Source of the DNA: Chitinophaga pinensis
GTDB lineage: Bacteria > Bacteroidota > Bacteroidia > Flavobacteriales_D > Crocinitomicaceae
Reading direction: 5' to 3'
Assembly: GCA_945868555.1 (NCBI GenBank)
Contig: CAMBMC010000007.1
Span: 1 to 20,680 of the forward strand
Length of the DNA: 20,680 nt
In this document: in pieces, positions 1-8,141 of the stretch
How positions within the stretch are numbered: the stretch's first letter is position 1
How the letters are laid out: each line of letters starts with the position of its first letter
Program-made: the position numbers and the translations under genes
The notes under the pieces: generated by a model
Seen by the model: only the letters and a program-made list of their open reading frames with translations
Databases searched by the model: none
Told to the model about the DNA's origin: nothing

Positions 1-1062
1 TTTGGCGGACAATTCTACACCGTTTTCCGTCCAGGTGGTTTTGATGCCAATTTGAAATGGGAACAAACAGCAAGTTACAATATCGGACTTGACTTTGGAT
101 TCTTGAAAGACCGCATCAGTGGTTCAATTGATTTGTACAGCAAAACAACAACCGACCTTTTGGCAACTGTTCCTGTTCCTGCAGGTTCAAACTTCACCAA
201 TCAGATTTTGACGAATGTGGGAAGTATGAACAACAAAGGGATCGAGGTGAGCACGAACATCGGTGTGATTGCGAAGAAAAACATGCGTTTCGACGTTATG
301 GTCAATGGTACCTACAACAAGAACACGGTCTTGAAATTATCTCAGGTAAATGATCCAAATAGCCCAGGAATTCTTGTGGGTGGCATCTCTGGTGGAATTG
401 GAAATACAGTACAGGTGCACCAGTTGGGGAATCCAACCTTCTCTTACTTTGTTTACGAACAACAGTACGATGTGAACGGAAAACCAATCGAGGTCGGTGC
501 AAGCAATCCTTTAGGAGGAGTATATAACGATTTGGATGCTTATGTTGACCGCAATGGTGACGGTGTTATAAACATCGACGACCGCTACATCTTTCAAAAT
601 GCAGCACCAGATGTATTCCTCGGAATGACCTTAAACTTTAGCTACAAAAAATGGTATGCTGGTCTTTCCATGCGCAGTGAGTTGGGTGGATACATCTACA
701 ACAACATTCATTCAAACAACGCAACATACCAAGCGGTGAATGGTACCCAAGAATTCCTCAATAACATTTCACAATTGTACTACAACGAGGAGTTCCAGAA
801 AACAACAGAACGCCAGTTGTTGAGTGACCATTATTTGGAAAAAGCGAACTTCCTACGTTTGGATTACGTCAATGTTGGGTATAACTTTGGTAAAATGGAA
901 TGGACAGGGAAAAAAGTAGGCTTGAATGCTTCACTTGTTGTTTCCAATGTTCTTGTTCTTACAAAATATAGCGGACAAGATCCAGAAGTAAATGGTGGCA
1001 TCGATAACAACATTTATCCGCGTCCACGCATGTACTCGCTTAATTTGACTTTTGACTTTTAA
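1..1062 (+). CDS. susC: SusC/RagA-like TonB-dependent outer-membrane transporter, C-terminal part
   Basis: The reading frame is open from the first base to a TAA at 1060-1062, giving 353 residues. The family is usually about 1000 residues, so only the C-terminal third of the beta-barrel is present and the true start lies left of the window; no start codon inside should be used. Typical SusC features are visible: the LKWEQTASYNIGLDFG strand, a DRNGDGVINIDD loop (about 547-582) that resembles a calcium-binding loop, the barrel text ending in SGQDPEVNG and IYPRPRMYSLNLTFDF, and a terminal aromatic residue as in outer-membrane proteins. SusC proteins import oligosaccharides across the outer membrane with energy from TonB, capped by a SusD lipoprotein. 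The susD partner starts 11 bp downstream. The substrate is inferred to be a starch or maltodextrin oligosaccharide from neighbours; nothing in this fragment proves it. Confidence 0.95.
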   Translation, partial: FGGQFYTVFRPGGFDANLKWEQTASYNIGLDFGFLKDRISGSIDLYSKTTTDLLATVPVPAGSNFTNQILTNVGSMNNKGIEVSTNIGVIAKKNMRFDVMVNGTYNKNTVLKLSQVNDPNSPGILVGGISGGIGNTVQVHQLGNPTFSYFVYEQQYDVNGKPIEVGASNPLGGVYNDLDAYVDRNGDGVINIDDRYIFQNAAPDVFLGMTLNFSYKKWYAGLSMRSELGGYIYNNIHSNNATYQAVNGTQEFLNNISQLYYNEEFQKTTERQLLSDHYLEKANFLRLDYVNVGYNFGKMEWTGKKVGLNASLVVSNVLVLTKYSGQDPEVNGGIDNNIYPRPRMYSLNLTFDF

Positions 1063-1073
1063 TTTACGAAACC

Positions 1074-2657
1074 ATGAAGAATACATTTAAACATGCACTT
1101 ATCCTCTTCCTTGGAATAAGTATTCTTTTCACCACAGGGTGTAAAAAACAACTGAATCAAACACCAAGATACGGGTTGAATTCTGAAGTCATTTACGGTG
1201 ACCCAGGCAACTACATCAATGTATTGGCAAAATTGTACTCAGGTCTCTCTATGACCGGGTTGAAAGGTCCAGCCGGACAAGGGGATATCGCAGGGATTGA
1301 TGAAGGGTTCTCGGCCTATGTGCGCGTATTGTTCAACTTGCAAGAGTTGCCAACAGACGAAGCTGTTTGTGGATGGAATGACCCAGGAATTCCTGAATTG
1401 AACAAGATGACTTGGTCTCCTGAGACCTCATTCATCAAAGGAATGTACTACCGCGTTTATTACCAAATCACTATATGCAATGAGTTTATCCGAGAATCGA
1501 GCGATGAAAAAATGTCGGAACGCGGTTTCTCAGAAGTGGATAAAGCACGCATCCGTGTGTACCGTAATGAGGCCCGTTTCTTACGTGCCTTGAGTTACTA
1601 CCATGCAATGGATTTGTTTGGAAATGTTCCTTTCGTAACGGAAGCAGATAAGGTGGGAGCATTCTTGCCAGAGCGCATCTTGCGTACAGACCTATTTAAC
1701 TATATCGAGGATGAACTCATCGCAATTGAAAACGAACTTCCATTTGCTTCGCCTGCCGAGTATGGTCATGCAAGCCGTTCAGCAGTTCAGTTCCTTTTGG
1801 CACGGATGTATTTGAATTCAAAAGTGTACACAGGTGCGGAACGTTATACGGACTGTGCTACCTATTGCTCTAAAATCATCAATACAGGTGGTTTCGCTTT
1901 GGACGATAAATACACAGATCTTTTCCGTGCAGACAACAACACATCGCCAGAGATTATTTTCCCTGTAATCTATGACGGAGTGAATGCTCAAACTTATGGA
2001 GGGACAACATTTATGGTATGTGCATCTATAGGAGGATCAATGGTTGCTGCCAATTACGGTGTAAATGGTAAATGGGGTGGTCTTCGCGCAACAGCACCTT
2101 TCGTCAACAAATTTGCCGATACCACTCTAGATTCTCGTTACCAGTTCTACACCACAGGACAAACCAAAGACATCACGAGCTTGTCTACCTTCACACAAGG
2201 ATACGCTTTACCGAAATACCAGAACATCACATCAACTGGAGGATTGGGTCAAAACAGCGCAACATCCGCATTCGTTGACATCGACTTCCCCATGTTTCGC
2301 TTGGCAGATGTGTACTTGATGTATGCAGAATGTGCAGTTCGTGGAAGCGGAAGCACAGGGACAGCATTGACCTATGTCAACTACCTGCGTGAGCGCGCTT
2401 ATGGCAATGCCACATACAACTTATCCGCCTTGGATTTGAATGACATCATTGATGAGCGTGCACGTGAGTTGCATTGGGAATGTACGCGCCGAACTGATTT
2501 GATTCGCTTCGGTTTGTTTACAGGTGGAACGTATGTGTGGCCATTTAAAGGTGGAGATGTCGCTGGTGTCAGTGTATCTGACCACTTGAACTTGTACCCT
2601 ATTCCTACTGCGGACCTCGTACTGAACACAAACCTTATTCAGAATCCTGGATATTAA
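1074..2657 (+). CDS. susD: SusD/RagB-like outer-membrane glycan-binding lipoprotein
   Basis: This 527-residue protein begins with a lipoprotein signal peptide: a basic MKNTFKH start, a hydrophobic stretch and the lipobox TTGC with the acylated Cys at residue 23. The SusD N-terminal TPR-like segment includes RNEARFLRALSYYHAMDLFGNVPFVTE around residues 165-190, and the C-terminal SusD domain ends in NLYPIPTADL and NPGY, a very typical family ending. Such proteins sit on the cell surface and act as the substrate-binding lid of the SusC pore. The gene follows susC by 11 bp and is almost certainly cotranscribed. A strong hairpin terminator follows, so no SusE/SusF-like surface protein is encoded in this transcription unit downstream. 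Assignment to SusD is firm; the bound glycan (starch-type) is an inference from the neighbouring amylases. Confidence 0.96.
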   Translation: MKNTFKHALILFLGISILFTTGCKKQLNQTPRYGLNSEVIYGDPGNYINVLAKLYSGLSMTGLKGPAGQGDIAGIDEGFSAYVRVLFNLQELPTDEAVCGWNDPGIPELNKMTWSPETSFIKGMYYRVYYQITICNEFIRESSDEKMSERGFSEVDKARIRVYRNEARFLRALSYYHAMDLFGNVPFVTEADKVGAFLPERILRTDLFNYIEDELIAIENELPFASPAEYGHASRSAVQFLLARMYLNSKVYTGAERYTDCATYCSKIINTGGFALDDKYTDLFRADNNTSPEIIFPVIYDGVNAQTYGGTTFMVCASIGGSMVAANYGVNGKWGGLRATAPFVNKFADTTLDSRYQFYTTGQTKDITSLSTFTQGYALPKYQNITSTGGLGQNSATSAFVDIDFPMFRLADVYLMYAECAVRGSGSTGTALTYVNYLRERAYGNATYNLSALDLNDIIDERARELHWECTRRTDLIRFGLFTGGTYVWPFKGGDVAGVSVSDHLNLYPIPTADLVLNTNLIQNPGY

Positions 2658-2680
2658 GACTTAGCTTAAACCAATTCATT

Positions 2681-2720
2681 AAAAAGGGGGAAGATTTAAA
2701 CATCTTCCCCCTTTTTATTT
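2681..2720. terminator. Bidirectional intrinsic terminator between susD and eda
   Basis: A perfect 15-bp inverted repeat (arms 2681-2695 and 2702-2716, loop 2696-2701) pairs AAAAAGGGGGAAGAT with its exact complement. Because the outer part is A5/T5, each strand ends in a U-tract after a G/C-rich core, so it can stop both susCD on the plus strand and the convergent zwf-pgl-edd-eda transcript on the minus strand. It starts 24 bp after the susD stop and ends 26 bp from the eda stop. Confidence 0.9.
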
Positions 2721-2741
2721 CTTCGTTCGTTCAGTTATTTT

Positions 2742-3299
2742 CTACTTGAGCATCCATGATCCGCCAACGCTGATCACATTGGAAAGCGCGAGATAATCTG
2801 AATATGTTGTGCCGTTAATTCCTCCTGTTGGACAAAACTTAACTGCAGGGAAAACTTGACCATAAGCCTTTAATGCTTCTATGCCTCCGAATAAATTTGC
2901 TGGAAAAAACTTAAATGTCGTCAAACCCATTTGTAATCCTTCCATAATTTCAGAAGGCGTTACAGCTCCGGGAATAAACGGAATCGTTCCATCCTTCAAG
3001 TATTCAATCAAATCCATCGTGGCGCCGGGTGAAACAATGAAGTCCACTCCAAGATCAACCAATGGCGCCACTTGACCAATGGATATTACCGTTCCCACTC
3101 CGACATCGATCGTGGGATAAATTTTCTTTACATGTGCAATGGCTGTCAACGCATAATCCGTGCGCAATGTGATCTCTGCCACATGAATATTTTGTTCCAA
3201 TAAGCGGTTCATAACAGCATCCGTTTCCTCCATTGAGTTCACCGTGACTACGGGAATCATGCTATGTTTTGCCAAGACCTGGTCTATTCCGTGTTGCAT
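2742..3299 (-). CDS. eda: 2-dehydro-3-deoxy-6-phosphogluconate (KDPG) aldolase, short form
   Basis: A class I aldolase of 185 residues that splits KDPG into pyruvate and glyceraldehyde-3-phosphate, the last step of the ED pathway, in the cytoplasm. The catalytic Glu is E42 in AEITLRT. The Schiff-base Lys is K130 in FKFFPA. The phosphate-binding elements GVGTV, VSPG, PFIPGAVTPSE and FCPTGGI are all present. It begins 9 bp after the edd stop and is the last gene of the zwf-pgl-edd-eda operon, followed by a terminator. The protein stops right after VGGSWMLK; the E. coli enzyme, as I recall it, continues for about 25 residues with a terminal helix. Neither other frame downstream restores that helix, so this looks like a natural short form rather than a simple frameshift. 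Some family members also act on 4-hydroxy-2-oxoglutarate. Confidence 0.93.
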   Translation of the reverse strand: MQHGIDQVLAKHSMIPVVTVNSMEETDAVMNRLLEQNIHVAEITLRTDYALTAIAHVKKIYPTIDVGVGTVISIGQVAPLVDLGVDFIVSPGATMDLIEYLKDGTIPFIPGAVTPSEIMEGLQMGLTTFKFFPANLFGGIEALKAYGQVFPAVKFCPTGGINGTTYSDYLALSNVISVGGSWMLK

Positions 3300-3308
3300 A
3301 TTTTCTAC

Positions 3309-5105
3309 TTAAATAATAAAACTCGCCCCTTGTTCACTGTCACTGACCGTGCGTCGTGCTTGCGCAAACAACTCACGACCGAGACCATGCGTTGCCGCTT
3401 TCTTCGTCCGCACAGAGCGCCCTTCAACACCTTCTGTCAAACATTCCAAGGTTCCTTCTACCGCATCCAGACGAAGTAAGTCACCCGTTTGAATTTTACA
3501 AATGAATCCACCGTCGCTTGCTTCGGGAACCATGTGAATGGCAGCAGGCACTTTACCTGAGGCACCAGACATGCGGCCGTCTGTCAATAACGCGACTTTA
3601 TATCCCCGTTTCTGAAGGATTGTCAATGATGGAGTCAACTGATGCAACTCTGGCATTCCATTTTGTTTTGGTCCTTGAAAAGCCAGTACGGCAATGAGGT
3701 CTTTGTTCAATTCCCCATTTTTGAAGGCAGTGATAAAATCTTCTTGTTCATCGAATACGACAGCTGGTGCTTCAACGATTAAATGTTCGTTGTCCACGGC
3801 AGAAGTTTTGATGACACAACGACCAATGTTTCCTTTCAACACTTTGATTCCACCTTCCGGTTTGAAAGGGTCAGATACAGGCCGTACAATGGATGTATTC
3901 AATGATTCCTTTGCCCCTTCTCTCCAAACTAACTTTCCGCTCTCAATGCTTGGTTCTTTGGTGAAATTCAACAAGCCATGACCAAGAATGGTATTGACAT
4001 CGTTGTGCAACAAGCCATGATCAAGCAATGAGCGCATCACAAATCCAACACCACCAGCGGCATGGAAATGATTGACATCTGCAGCACCATTTGGATATAC
4101 ACGTGCCAACAAAGGAATTACAGAAGATAAATCCGAGAAGTCATCCCAATTGATGATGATTCCAGCAGCACGTGCAATCGCAATGATGTGAATGGTATGG
4201 TTGGTAGAACCTCCAGTAGCCAAGAGTCCAATGATCGCGTTCACGATCGTCTTTTCTGTGACCATACCAGCCATCGTTGCACTAAATTCTTTTCTATGAC
4301 TCAATGCCAAGGCTGACTTCACCGCCTCTTCTGTCAGTAGGTCACGCAAAGGTGTTCCCGGATTTACGAAGCTTGACCCTGGTAACTGCAAGCCCATGAT
4401 TTCCATGAGCATCTGGTTGCTGTTGGCTGTTCCATAGAAGGTACACGTTCCAGGTGAATGGTAGGAATCTGATTCGCCTTTCAATAATTCGGCGCGGCCA
4501 ATTTTTCCTTCGGCATAGGCCTGACGAATCTGCGATTTTTCATCGTTACTGATTCCTGTTGGCATTGGTCCGGCTGGAACAAAAACCGTTGGAAGGTATC
4601 CAAAACGCAAAGAGCCAATCATCAGCCCAGGAACAATTTTGTCGCAAATTCCCAAGTTGAGTACCACATCAAACATGCGATGAGAAAGGCCGATCACACT
4701 CGACATCGCAATGACATCGCGGCTAAATAAAGACAACTCCATGCCCACTTGACCTTGTGTCACTCCATCGCACATCGCTGGAACAGCCCCTGCAACCTGT
4801 GCAACGGCATTGTGCGCTTGTGCGTATTCACGTATTTTCTCTGGGTACTGTTCGTAGGGTTTGTGTGCCGACAACATGTCGTTGTAGGCGGTTACAATTC
4901 CGATGTTTGGCACGACATCCTCAGACAATTTCGCCTTGTCATCGTGACCACAACCCGCGTAGGCATGTGCGAGGTTTCCGCATTGCAACCCTGATCGAGA
5001 GGGAACCGTACGAAACTGCTCGTGCATGGCATCGAGGTACTCTTGCCGCGTTTCCTTGCTGCGTTCAACGATTCGTCGTGTGACATCTAGAATTACTTTA
5101 TTCAT
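3309..5105 (-). CDS. edd: 6-phosphogluconate dehydratase
   Basis: A 598-residue IlvD/Edd-family dehydratase, full length for Edd, that converts 6-phosphogluconate to KDPG using a [4Fe-4S] cluster. Cysteines at 154 (GICDKIVPG) and 221 (SPGTCTFYGTANSN) fall at the positions known as cluster ligands in E. coli Edd, and the MCDGVTQGQVGME segment with C112 is typical. The length and N-terminal region (SGLQCGNLAHAYAGCGHDDK) favour Edd over dihydroxyacid dehydratase IlvD, and the context decides it: pgl lies 1 bp upstream and eda 9 bp downstream. The start is an ATG at 5103-5105. Expression should follow the zwf promoter near 7297-7328. An intact iron-sulfur site implies oxygen sensitivity, as for the family. 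Confidence 0.96.
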   Translation of the reverse strand: MNKVILDVTRRIVERSKETRQEYLDAMHEQFRTVPSRSGLQCGNLAHAYAGCGHDDKAKLSEDVVPNIGIVTAYNDMLSAHKPYEQYPEKIREYAQAHNAVAQVAGAVPAMCDGVTQGQVGMELSLFSRDVIAMSSVIGLSHRMFDVVLNLGICDKIVPGLMIGSLRFGYLPTVFVPAGPMPTGISNDEKSQIRQAYAEGKIGRAELLKGESDSYHSPGTCTFYGTANSNQMLMEIMGLQLPGSSFVNPGTPLRDLLTEEAVKSALALSHRKEFSATMAGMVTEKTIVNAIIGLLATGGSTNHTIHIIAIARAAGIIINWDDFSDLSSVIPLLARVYPNGAADVNHFHAAGGVGFVMRSLLDHGLLHNDVNTILGHGLLNFTKEPSIESGKLVWREGAKESLNTSIVRPVSDPFKPEGGIKVLKGNIGRCVIKTSAVDNEHLIVEAPAVVFDEQEDFITAFKNGELNKDLIAVLAFQGPKQNGMPELHQLTPSLTILQKRGYKVALLTDGRMSGASGKVPAAIHMVPEASDGGFICKIQTGDLLRLDAVEGTLECLTEGVEGRSVRTKKAATHGLGRELFAQARRTVSDSEQGASFII

Positions 5106-5106
5106 A

Positions 5107-5775
5107 TCAAGGAGCGTAAAATACGTTTAACTGACCGAATTCGCGCTGCAGATATCCCACAGGCAAACCCGTTTCTTTATTTTCATTGAAAATAGTTTCT
5201 TTTTCTGTTCCGGTTATCATCAATACCACTTCTTTGGCTTGTTTCAGCATACCTTTGCTGCATGTGATTCGCTCCGTCGGGAAATCTGGTGCCCTTGTGC
5301 AAAGGATTTTGACCGATTCAGCGCGTAAATCAATTTCTGATGCGGCATCATTTGGAAAGAGCGATGCAAAATGCCCATCTTTTCCCATGCCCAACAAGAT
5401 GAAATCAGTGCGGTCCATGAAAAGTTGGTATTCTACAGAAACCACCGATAAATTGTGCTCGGCATCCTGATCATCATGCACCATTCCGATAAAATGCATT
5501 TCACCACAGACAACTTCACCCAATGCCTCTCTCAAGGCCCGTTCGTTATTTTTTGGATGGTTTAATGGAACATAGCGTTCATCGACCAAGCCAATCCAAA
5601 CCTTGCTCCAATCGATATCTTCCTTCGCCAAACGCGCATAAACTACCAAAGGTGTTGTTCCTCCAGAAAGTAAAATATGTGCTGAGCCATGTGTTTCAAT
5701 CGCTGAGCGAATAAGACCCGAGATAGATTGCGTGATTCCTTCTTCTAAGGAAGTGAGATCATTATAGGTTGTCAT
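5107..5775 (-). CDS. pgl: 6-phosphogluconolactonase (DevB/SOL type)
   Basis: A 222-residue cytosolic lactonase that hydrolyses 6-phosphogluconolactone made by Zwf into 6-phosphogluconate. Family motifs are clear: ILLSGGTTP near residue 34 (phosphate binding), the VDERYVPLNHPKNNERAL segment, and LLGMGKDGHFASLFP with the usual Gly-x-Asp-Gly-His core. Length is normal for the DevB-like family and differs from the beta-propeller YbhE type. Its ATG lies inside the zwf 3' end (14-bp overlap) and its TGA is 1 bp before the edd ATG, so translation of the three genes is probably coupled. There is no competing in-frame start that would remove the N-terminal motif. Confidence 0.95.
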   Translation of the reverse strand: MTTYNDLTSLEEGITQSISGLIRSAIETHGSAHILLSGGTTPLVVYARLAKEDIDWSKVWIGLVDERYVPLNHPKNNERALREALGEVVCGEMHFIGMVHDDQDAEHNLSVVSVEYQLFMDRTDFILLGMGKDGHFASLFPNDAASEIDLRAESVKILCTRAPDFPTERITCSKGMLKQAKEVVLMITGTEKETIFNENKETGLPVGYLQREFGQLNVFYAP

Positions 5776-7255
5776 TGAGGTAACGGTAAGATGTTGACCA
5801 CATGTGATCCTCCTTCATGATTTGTTCACCCGGACCCCAAGTTCCTGCTTCGTATAAAACATTCTTTTGTTTAGATGCTGCCCATCCATCAACGATAGAT
5901 TCAATCCAGATCCATGCTGCTTCCAATTCATCTTGGCGCATGAACAATGTTTGTTCACCACGAAGTACATCGACGATCAATCGTTCATAAGCTTCAGGGA
6001 ATCGTTCATTGAACGAATCCATGTAATCCAGTTTCAATGAAATCGGCTTATAGCGGTATCCACCAGGACCTGGTATCTTTGTCATTTGCACCAATTCGAT
6101 GCGCTCTTCTGGTTGAAGACGTATAATCAATCTGTTACCTGGAATTTCTTCATACGAAAACACATTGTGCTTCACCGACTTGAAATTGATGACAATTTCT
6201 GAGTAGCGTTTCGGCATTCGTTTACCTGTTCTCAAATAAAACGGAGTTCCTTTCCATCTCCAGTTGTCAATGTGCGCTTGAATGGCAACAAAAGTTTCCG
6301 TATTTGACTCGTACTCTTCGATATCCTCCAAATAAGAATTCAATTGCTTTTCATCAACAATTCCTCGCGTATACTGGCCACGAACCGTCTCCGTTACTAC
6401 CGACTTTTTATTGAATAAGCGCAGAGAATTAAGAACTTTTAGCTTTTCATTACGCACAATATTGGCTTCCAAGCGAGAAGGTGGCTCCATAGCGATCAAA
6501 CACAACAATTGGAGCAAGTGGTTCTGCACCATATCGAGTAAAGCCCCACTATTGTCGTAATATCCCCCGCGGTTTTCAACGCCAAGACTTTCGGCTACAG
6601 TAATTTGTACATTGTCGATGTGGTCAGCGCTCCACGCATTTTCAAACAAGTGATTCGCAAAACGAAGCACCATCAGGTTTTGTACCGTTTCCTTTCCCAA
6701 GTAGTGATCGATACGGTAAATCTGGTTCTCATGAAAACAACTGCTAATCATTGAGTTGATTTCTTGTGACGATACAAGGCTATTTCCTAAGGGTTTTTCC
6801 AATACTACCTTGCTGCTTGAATTGACCAATCCTGCATGCTTCAAGCACGCGCAAATTGGACCGAATGCTTCAGATGGAGTGGATAAGTAATAGAGGTTTT
6901 GATGATTTGGTGTTTTTTCGAGCGATTTTTGTAAATCCTCGTAATTCACCAACTCATGTTCGGGTATACATTTCAGATGAATGCGCGAAATAAATACCTC
7001 AATTACCTCAGGTTTCACATCATAGTCTGTAGATTCAGCAATGAACTTTCTGACCTCATCTTTAAATGTCGCATGTTTACGAGTTGATCGAGTTACTGGA
7101 AAAATGCTAAAATCAACCGTCAATTGCTTGTCTGCATACCGATGAAAAAGCGCTGGATAAATCTTTCTAAAGGCCAAATCCCCATCCCCTCCGAAAACGA
7201 TCACATTAAATGGTTTGATCGGTTTTACTTGCTTTTTCCCATTGGATGGCTTCAT
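5762..7255 (-). CDS. zwf: Glucose-6-phosphate 1-dehydrogenase
   Basis: This enzyme oxidises glucose-6-phosphate to 6-phosphoglucono-lactone with NAD(P)+ and is the entry step to the ED operon. Motifs are the nucleotide-binding GGDGDLAFRKIYPAL near the N-terminus, EKPLG, and the signature RIDHYLGKE with its catalytic His, about 160 residues after the nucleotide site, all well spaced for the family. The frame can be extended to a TTG at 7277-7279 (505 residues), but I choose the ATG at 7253-7255 (497 residues). The TTG would lie only about 10 nt from the expected transcription start, whereas the ATG leaves a leader of roughly 35 nt and still contains the whole Rossmann domain. There is no Shine-Dalgarno sequence, which is usual for Bacteroidota. 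It is the first gene of zwf-pgl-edd-eda, and a shared operator-like motif overlaps its promoter. Confidence 0.95.
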   Translation of the reverse strand: MKPSNGKKQVKPIKPFNVIVFGGDGDLAFRKIYPALFHRYADKQLTVDFSIFPVTRSTRKHATFKDEVRKFIAESTDYDVKPEVIEVFISRIHLKCIPEHELVNYEDLQKSLEKTPNHQNLYYLSTPSEAFGPICACLKHAGLVNSSSKVVLEKPLGNSLVSSQEINSMISSCFHENQIYRIDHYLGKETVQNLMVLRFANHLFENAWSADHIDNVQITVAESLGVENRGGYYDNSGALLDMVQNHLLQLLCLIAMEPPSRLEANIVRNEKLKVLNSLRLFNKKSVVTETVRGQYTRGIVDEKQLNSYLEDIEEYESNTETFVAIQAHIDNWRWKGTPFYLRTGKRMPKRYSEIVINFKSVKHNVFSYEEIPGNRLIIRLQPEERIELVQMTKIPGPGGYRYKPISLKLDYMDSFNERFPEAYERLIVDVLRGEQTLFMRQDELEAAWIWIESIVDGWAASKQKNVLYEAGTWGPGEQIMKEDHMWSTSYRYLNDNL

Positions 7256-7289
7256 AGTTGTTGCGTTAGTGCGGTACAAAAATACATGC

Positions 7290-7310
7290 TTTATGTCAAA
7301 AATACACTAA
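7290..7310. promoter_or_regulatory. Candidate operator site 1 (zwf promoter)
   Basis: The 21-bp site contains the 15-mer TGTCAAAAATACACT at 7294-7308. The same 15-mer occurs exactly, on the opposite strand, in front of the BadF operon, and the whole site agrees with the gap promoter palindrome at 17 of 21 positions. It covers the -7 box of the zwf promoter. The half-sites TGTCAA and ACACT (for TTGACACT) form an imperfect dyad. Binding by the neighbouring Nudix regulator is inferred. Confidence 0.6.
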
Positions 7311-7328
7311 GTATGTATGAAATTCAAA
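7297..7328 (-). promoter_or_regulatory. Promoter of the zwf-pgl-edd-eda operon
   Basis: On the minus strand TTTG (7328-7325) is followed after 20 nt by TATTTTTG (7304-7297). This matches the Bacteroidota housekeeping promoter (TTTG about -33, TAnnTTTG about -7) exactly in both boxes. The expected start near 7290 leaves a leader of about 35 nt to the zwf ATG. The -7 box lies inside the palindrome-like motif shared with two other promoters, suggesting repression by occlusion. The assignment is by consensus only. Confidence 0.7.
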
Positions 7329-7348
7329 TGAAGTCTCAAAGAAACCCT

Positions 7349-8092
7349 TTAAAACGCGAAATTATCGAAGCCTGTTTTCAATAAATCGTGGTATTTCTGT
7401 TCATTAAACTTATAGAATTGCGACGGTTTATGAGGTACCCCTTCTTGACGTTCTTCAAGACTTTCTAGGATATCCATTTTTAACATTTTGCGGCGAAAAT
7501 TACGTTTATCCAGTTCAACACCTAAAATCGCTTCATACAGTCGATGAAGTTGAGACAAAGTAAATTTCTCTGGAAGCAAATTGAATCCAATGGGTTGAAC
7601 ATTTAACTTTTCCTTCAATTTTTTTAATGCACCCTCCAAAATTTGGCGATGGTCAAAGGCCAACTCACCAATTTCTTCAATCGGAATCCATGTCGCTGCG
7701 CGTGCAAAAGATGCTGGCTGGGGTACATAATTGTTCATGCCAACCAATGAATAATAGCCGATTGTGACAACGCGAGCATCCGGATCTTGTCGCACTGCCT
7801 TCAACCATGCACGGTCCTGTGGCTTGCTCAAACGGTCGGGATCACCAAAAGCTCCAACCTGCTCCAAATAGATGTCCTCCAAGCCAGTTAGTTCATTGAG
7901 CACACGATTTGCCGCGGTGTCTAGTGGTTCATCTTCAAAAATTAAATCTCCTGGTAGGGCCCTATAGGTATCCAAACCCACAACGGTTTCTCGTTCAATC
8001 AACAATACATTTAGCTTGTTCAGGTCAAATCCAAAGATTACGCAATCGGCAGAAATGCGTGGATTTAATTCATGGTTCATTTTATCGTGCAT
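7349..8092 (-). CDS. Nudix-domain/winged-helix transcriptional regulator (NrtR/AraR-like)
   Basis: An approximately 247-residue protein with an N-terminal Nudix-like fold starting ADCVIFGFDLNKLNVLLIERE. Its C-terminal winged helix is of the NrtR class (FTLSQLHRLYEAILGVELDKRNFRRKMLKMDILE), followed by KPSQFYKFNEQKY. The Nudix box is degenerate: where hydrolases have REUxEExGU, this protein reads RVLNELTGL, so two of three key Glu are lost and hydrolysis is unlikely. Regulators of this group bind a sugar or ADP-ribose ligand in the dead Nudix pocket; AraR of Bacteroides and NrtR of NAD metabolism are known cases. The gene lies 93 bp upstream of the zwf start and divergently from the starch operon, so a role in regulating both is likely but inferred. 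The frame begins with TTG at 8098; ATG at 8092 is preferred and ATG at 8080 is possible. Confidence 0.88.
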   Translation of the reverse strand: MHDKMNHELNPRISADCVIFGFDLNKLNVLLIERETVVGLDTYRALPGDLIFEDEPLDTAANRVLNELTGLEDIYLEQVGAFGDPDRLSKPQDRAWLKAVRQDPDARVVTIGYYSLVGMNNYVPQPASFARAATWIPIEEIGELAFDHRQILEGALKKLKEKLNVQPIGFNLLPEKFTLSQLHRLYEAILGVELDKRNFRRKMLKMDILESLEERQEGVPHKPSQFYKFNEQKYHDLLKTGFDNFAF

Positions 8093-8110
8093 GCACAAAT
8101 TTAATGAAGT

Positions 8111-8141
8111 TTTTTCTATACATTCGCAAAGTGTATTTTTG
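8111..8141 (+). promoter_or_regulatory. Likely promoter of the starch/maltose operon
   Basis: TATTTTTG at 8134-8141 is a perfect TAnnTTTG -7 box. Nineteen bases upstream lies TTTT (8111-8114), one mismatch from the -33 TTTG. Transcription would start near 8148, giving a leader of about 23 nt to the ATG at 8171. The -33 match is weak, so confidence is moderate. No convincing promoter was seen for the divergent Nudix gene. Confidence 0.5.

Noticed and set aside
2721..2745. Frameshift or nonsense mutation truncating eda.
   Set aside because: Neither alternative frame nor readthrough of the stop yields the expected C-terminal helix before the terminator, so a simple recent mutation is not supported.
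7256..7279. TTG start giving a 505-residue Zwf.
   Set aside because: The added residues are not conserved Rossmann sequence, and the TTG would be about 10 nt from the predicted transcription start; the ATG at 7255 fits better.
8093..8098. TTG start for the Nudix regulator.
   Set aside because: An ATG two codons downstream (8092) and another at 8080 both keep the full domain; there is no ribosome-binding signal favouring TTG.
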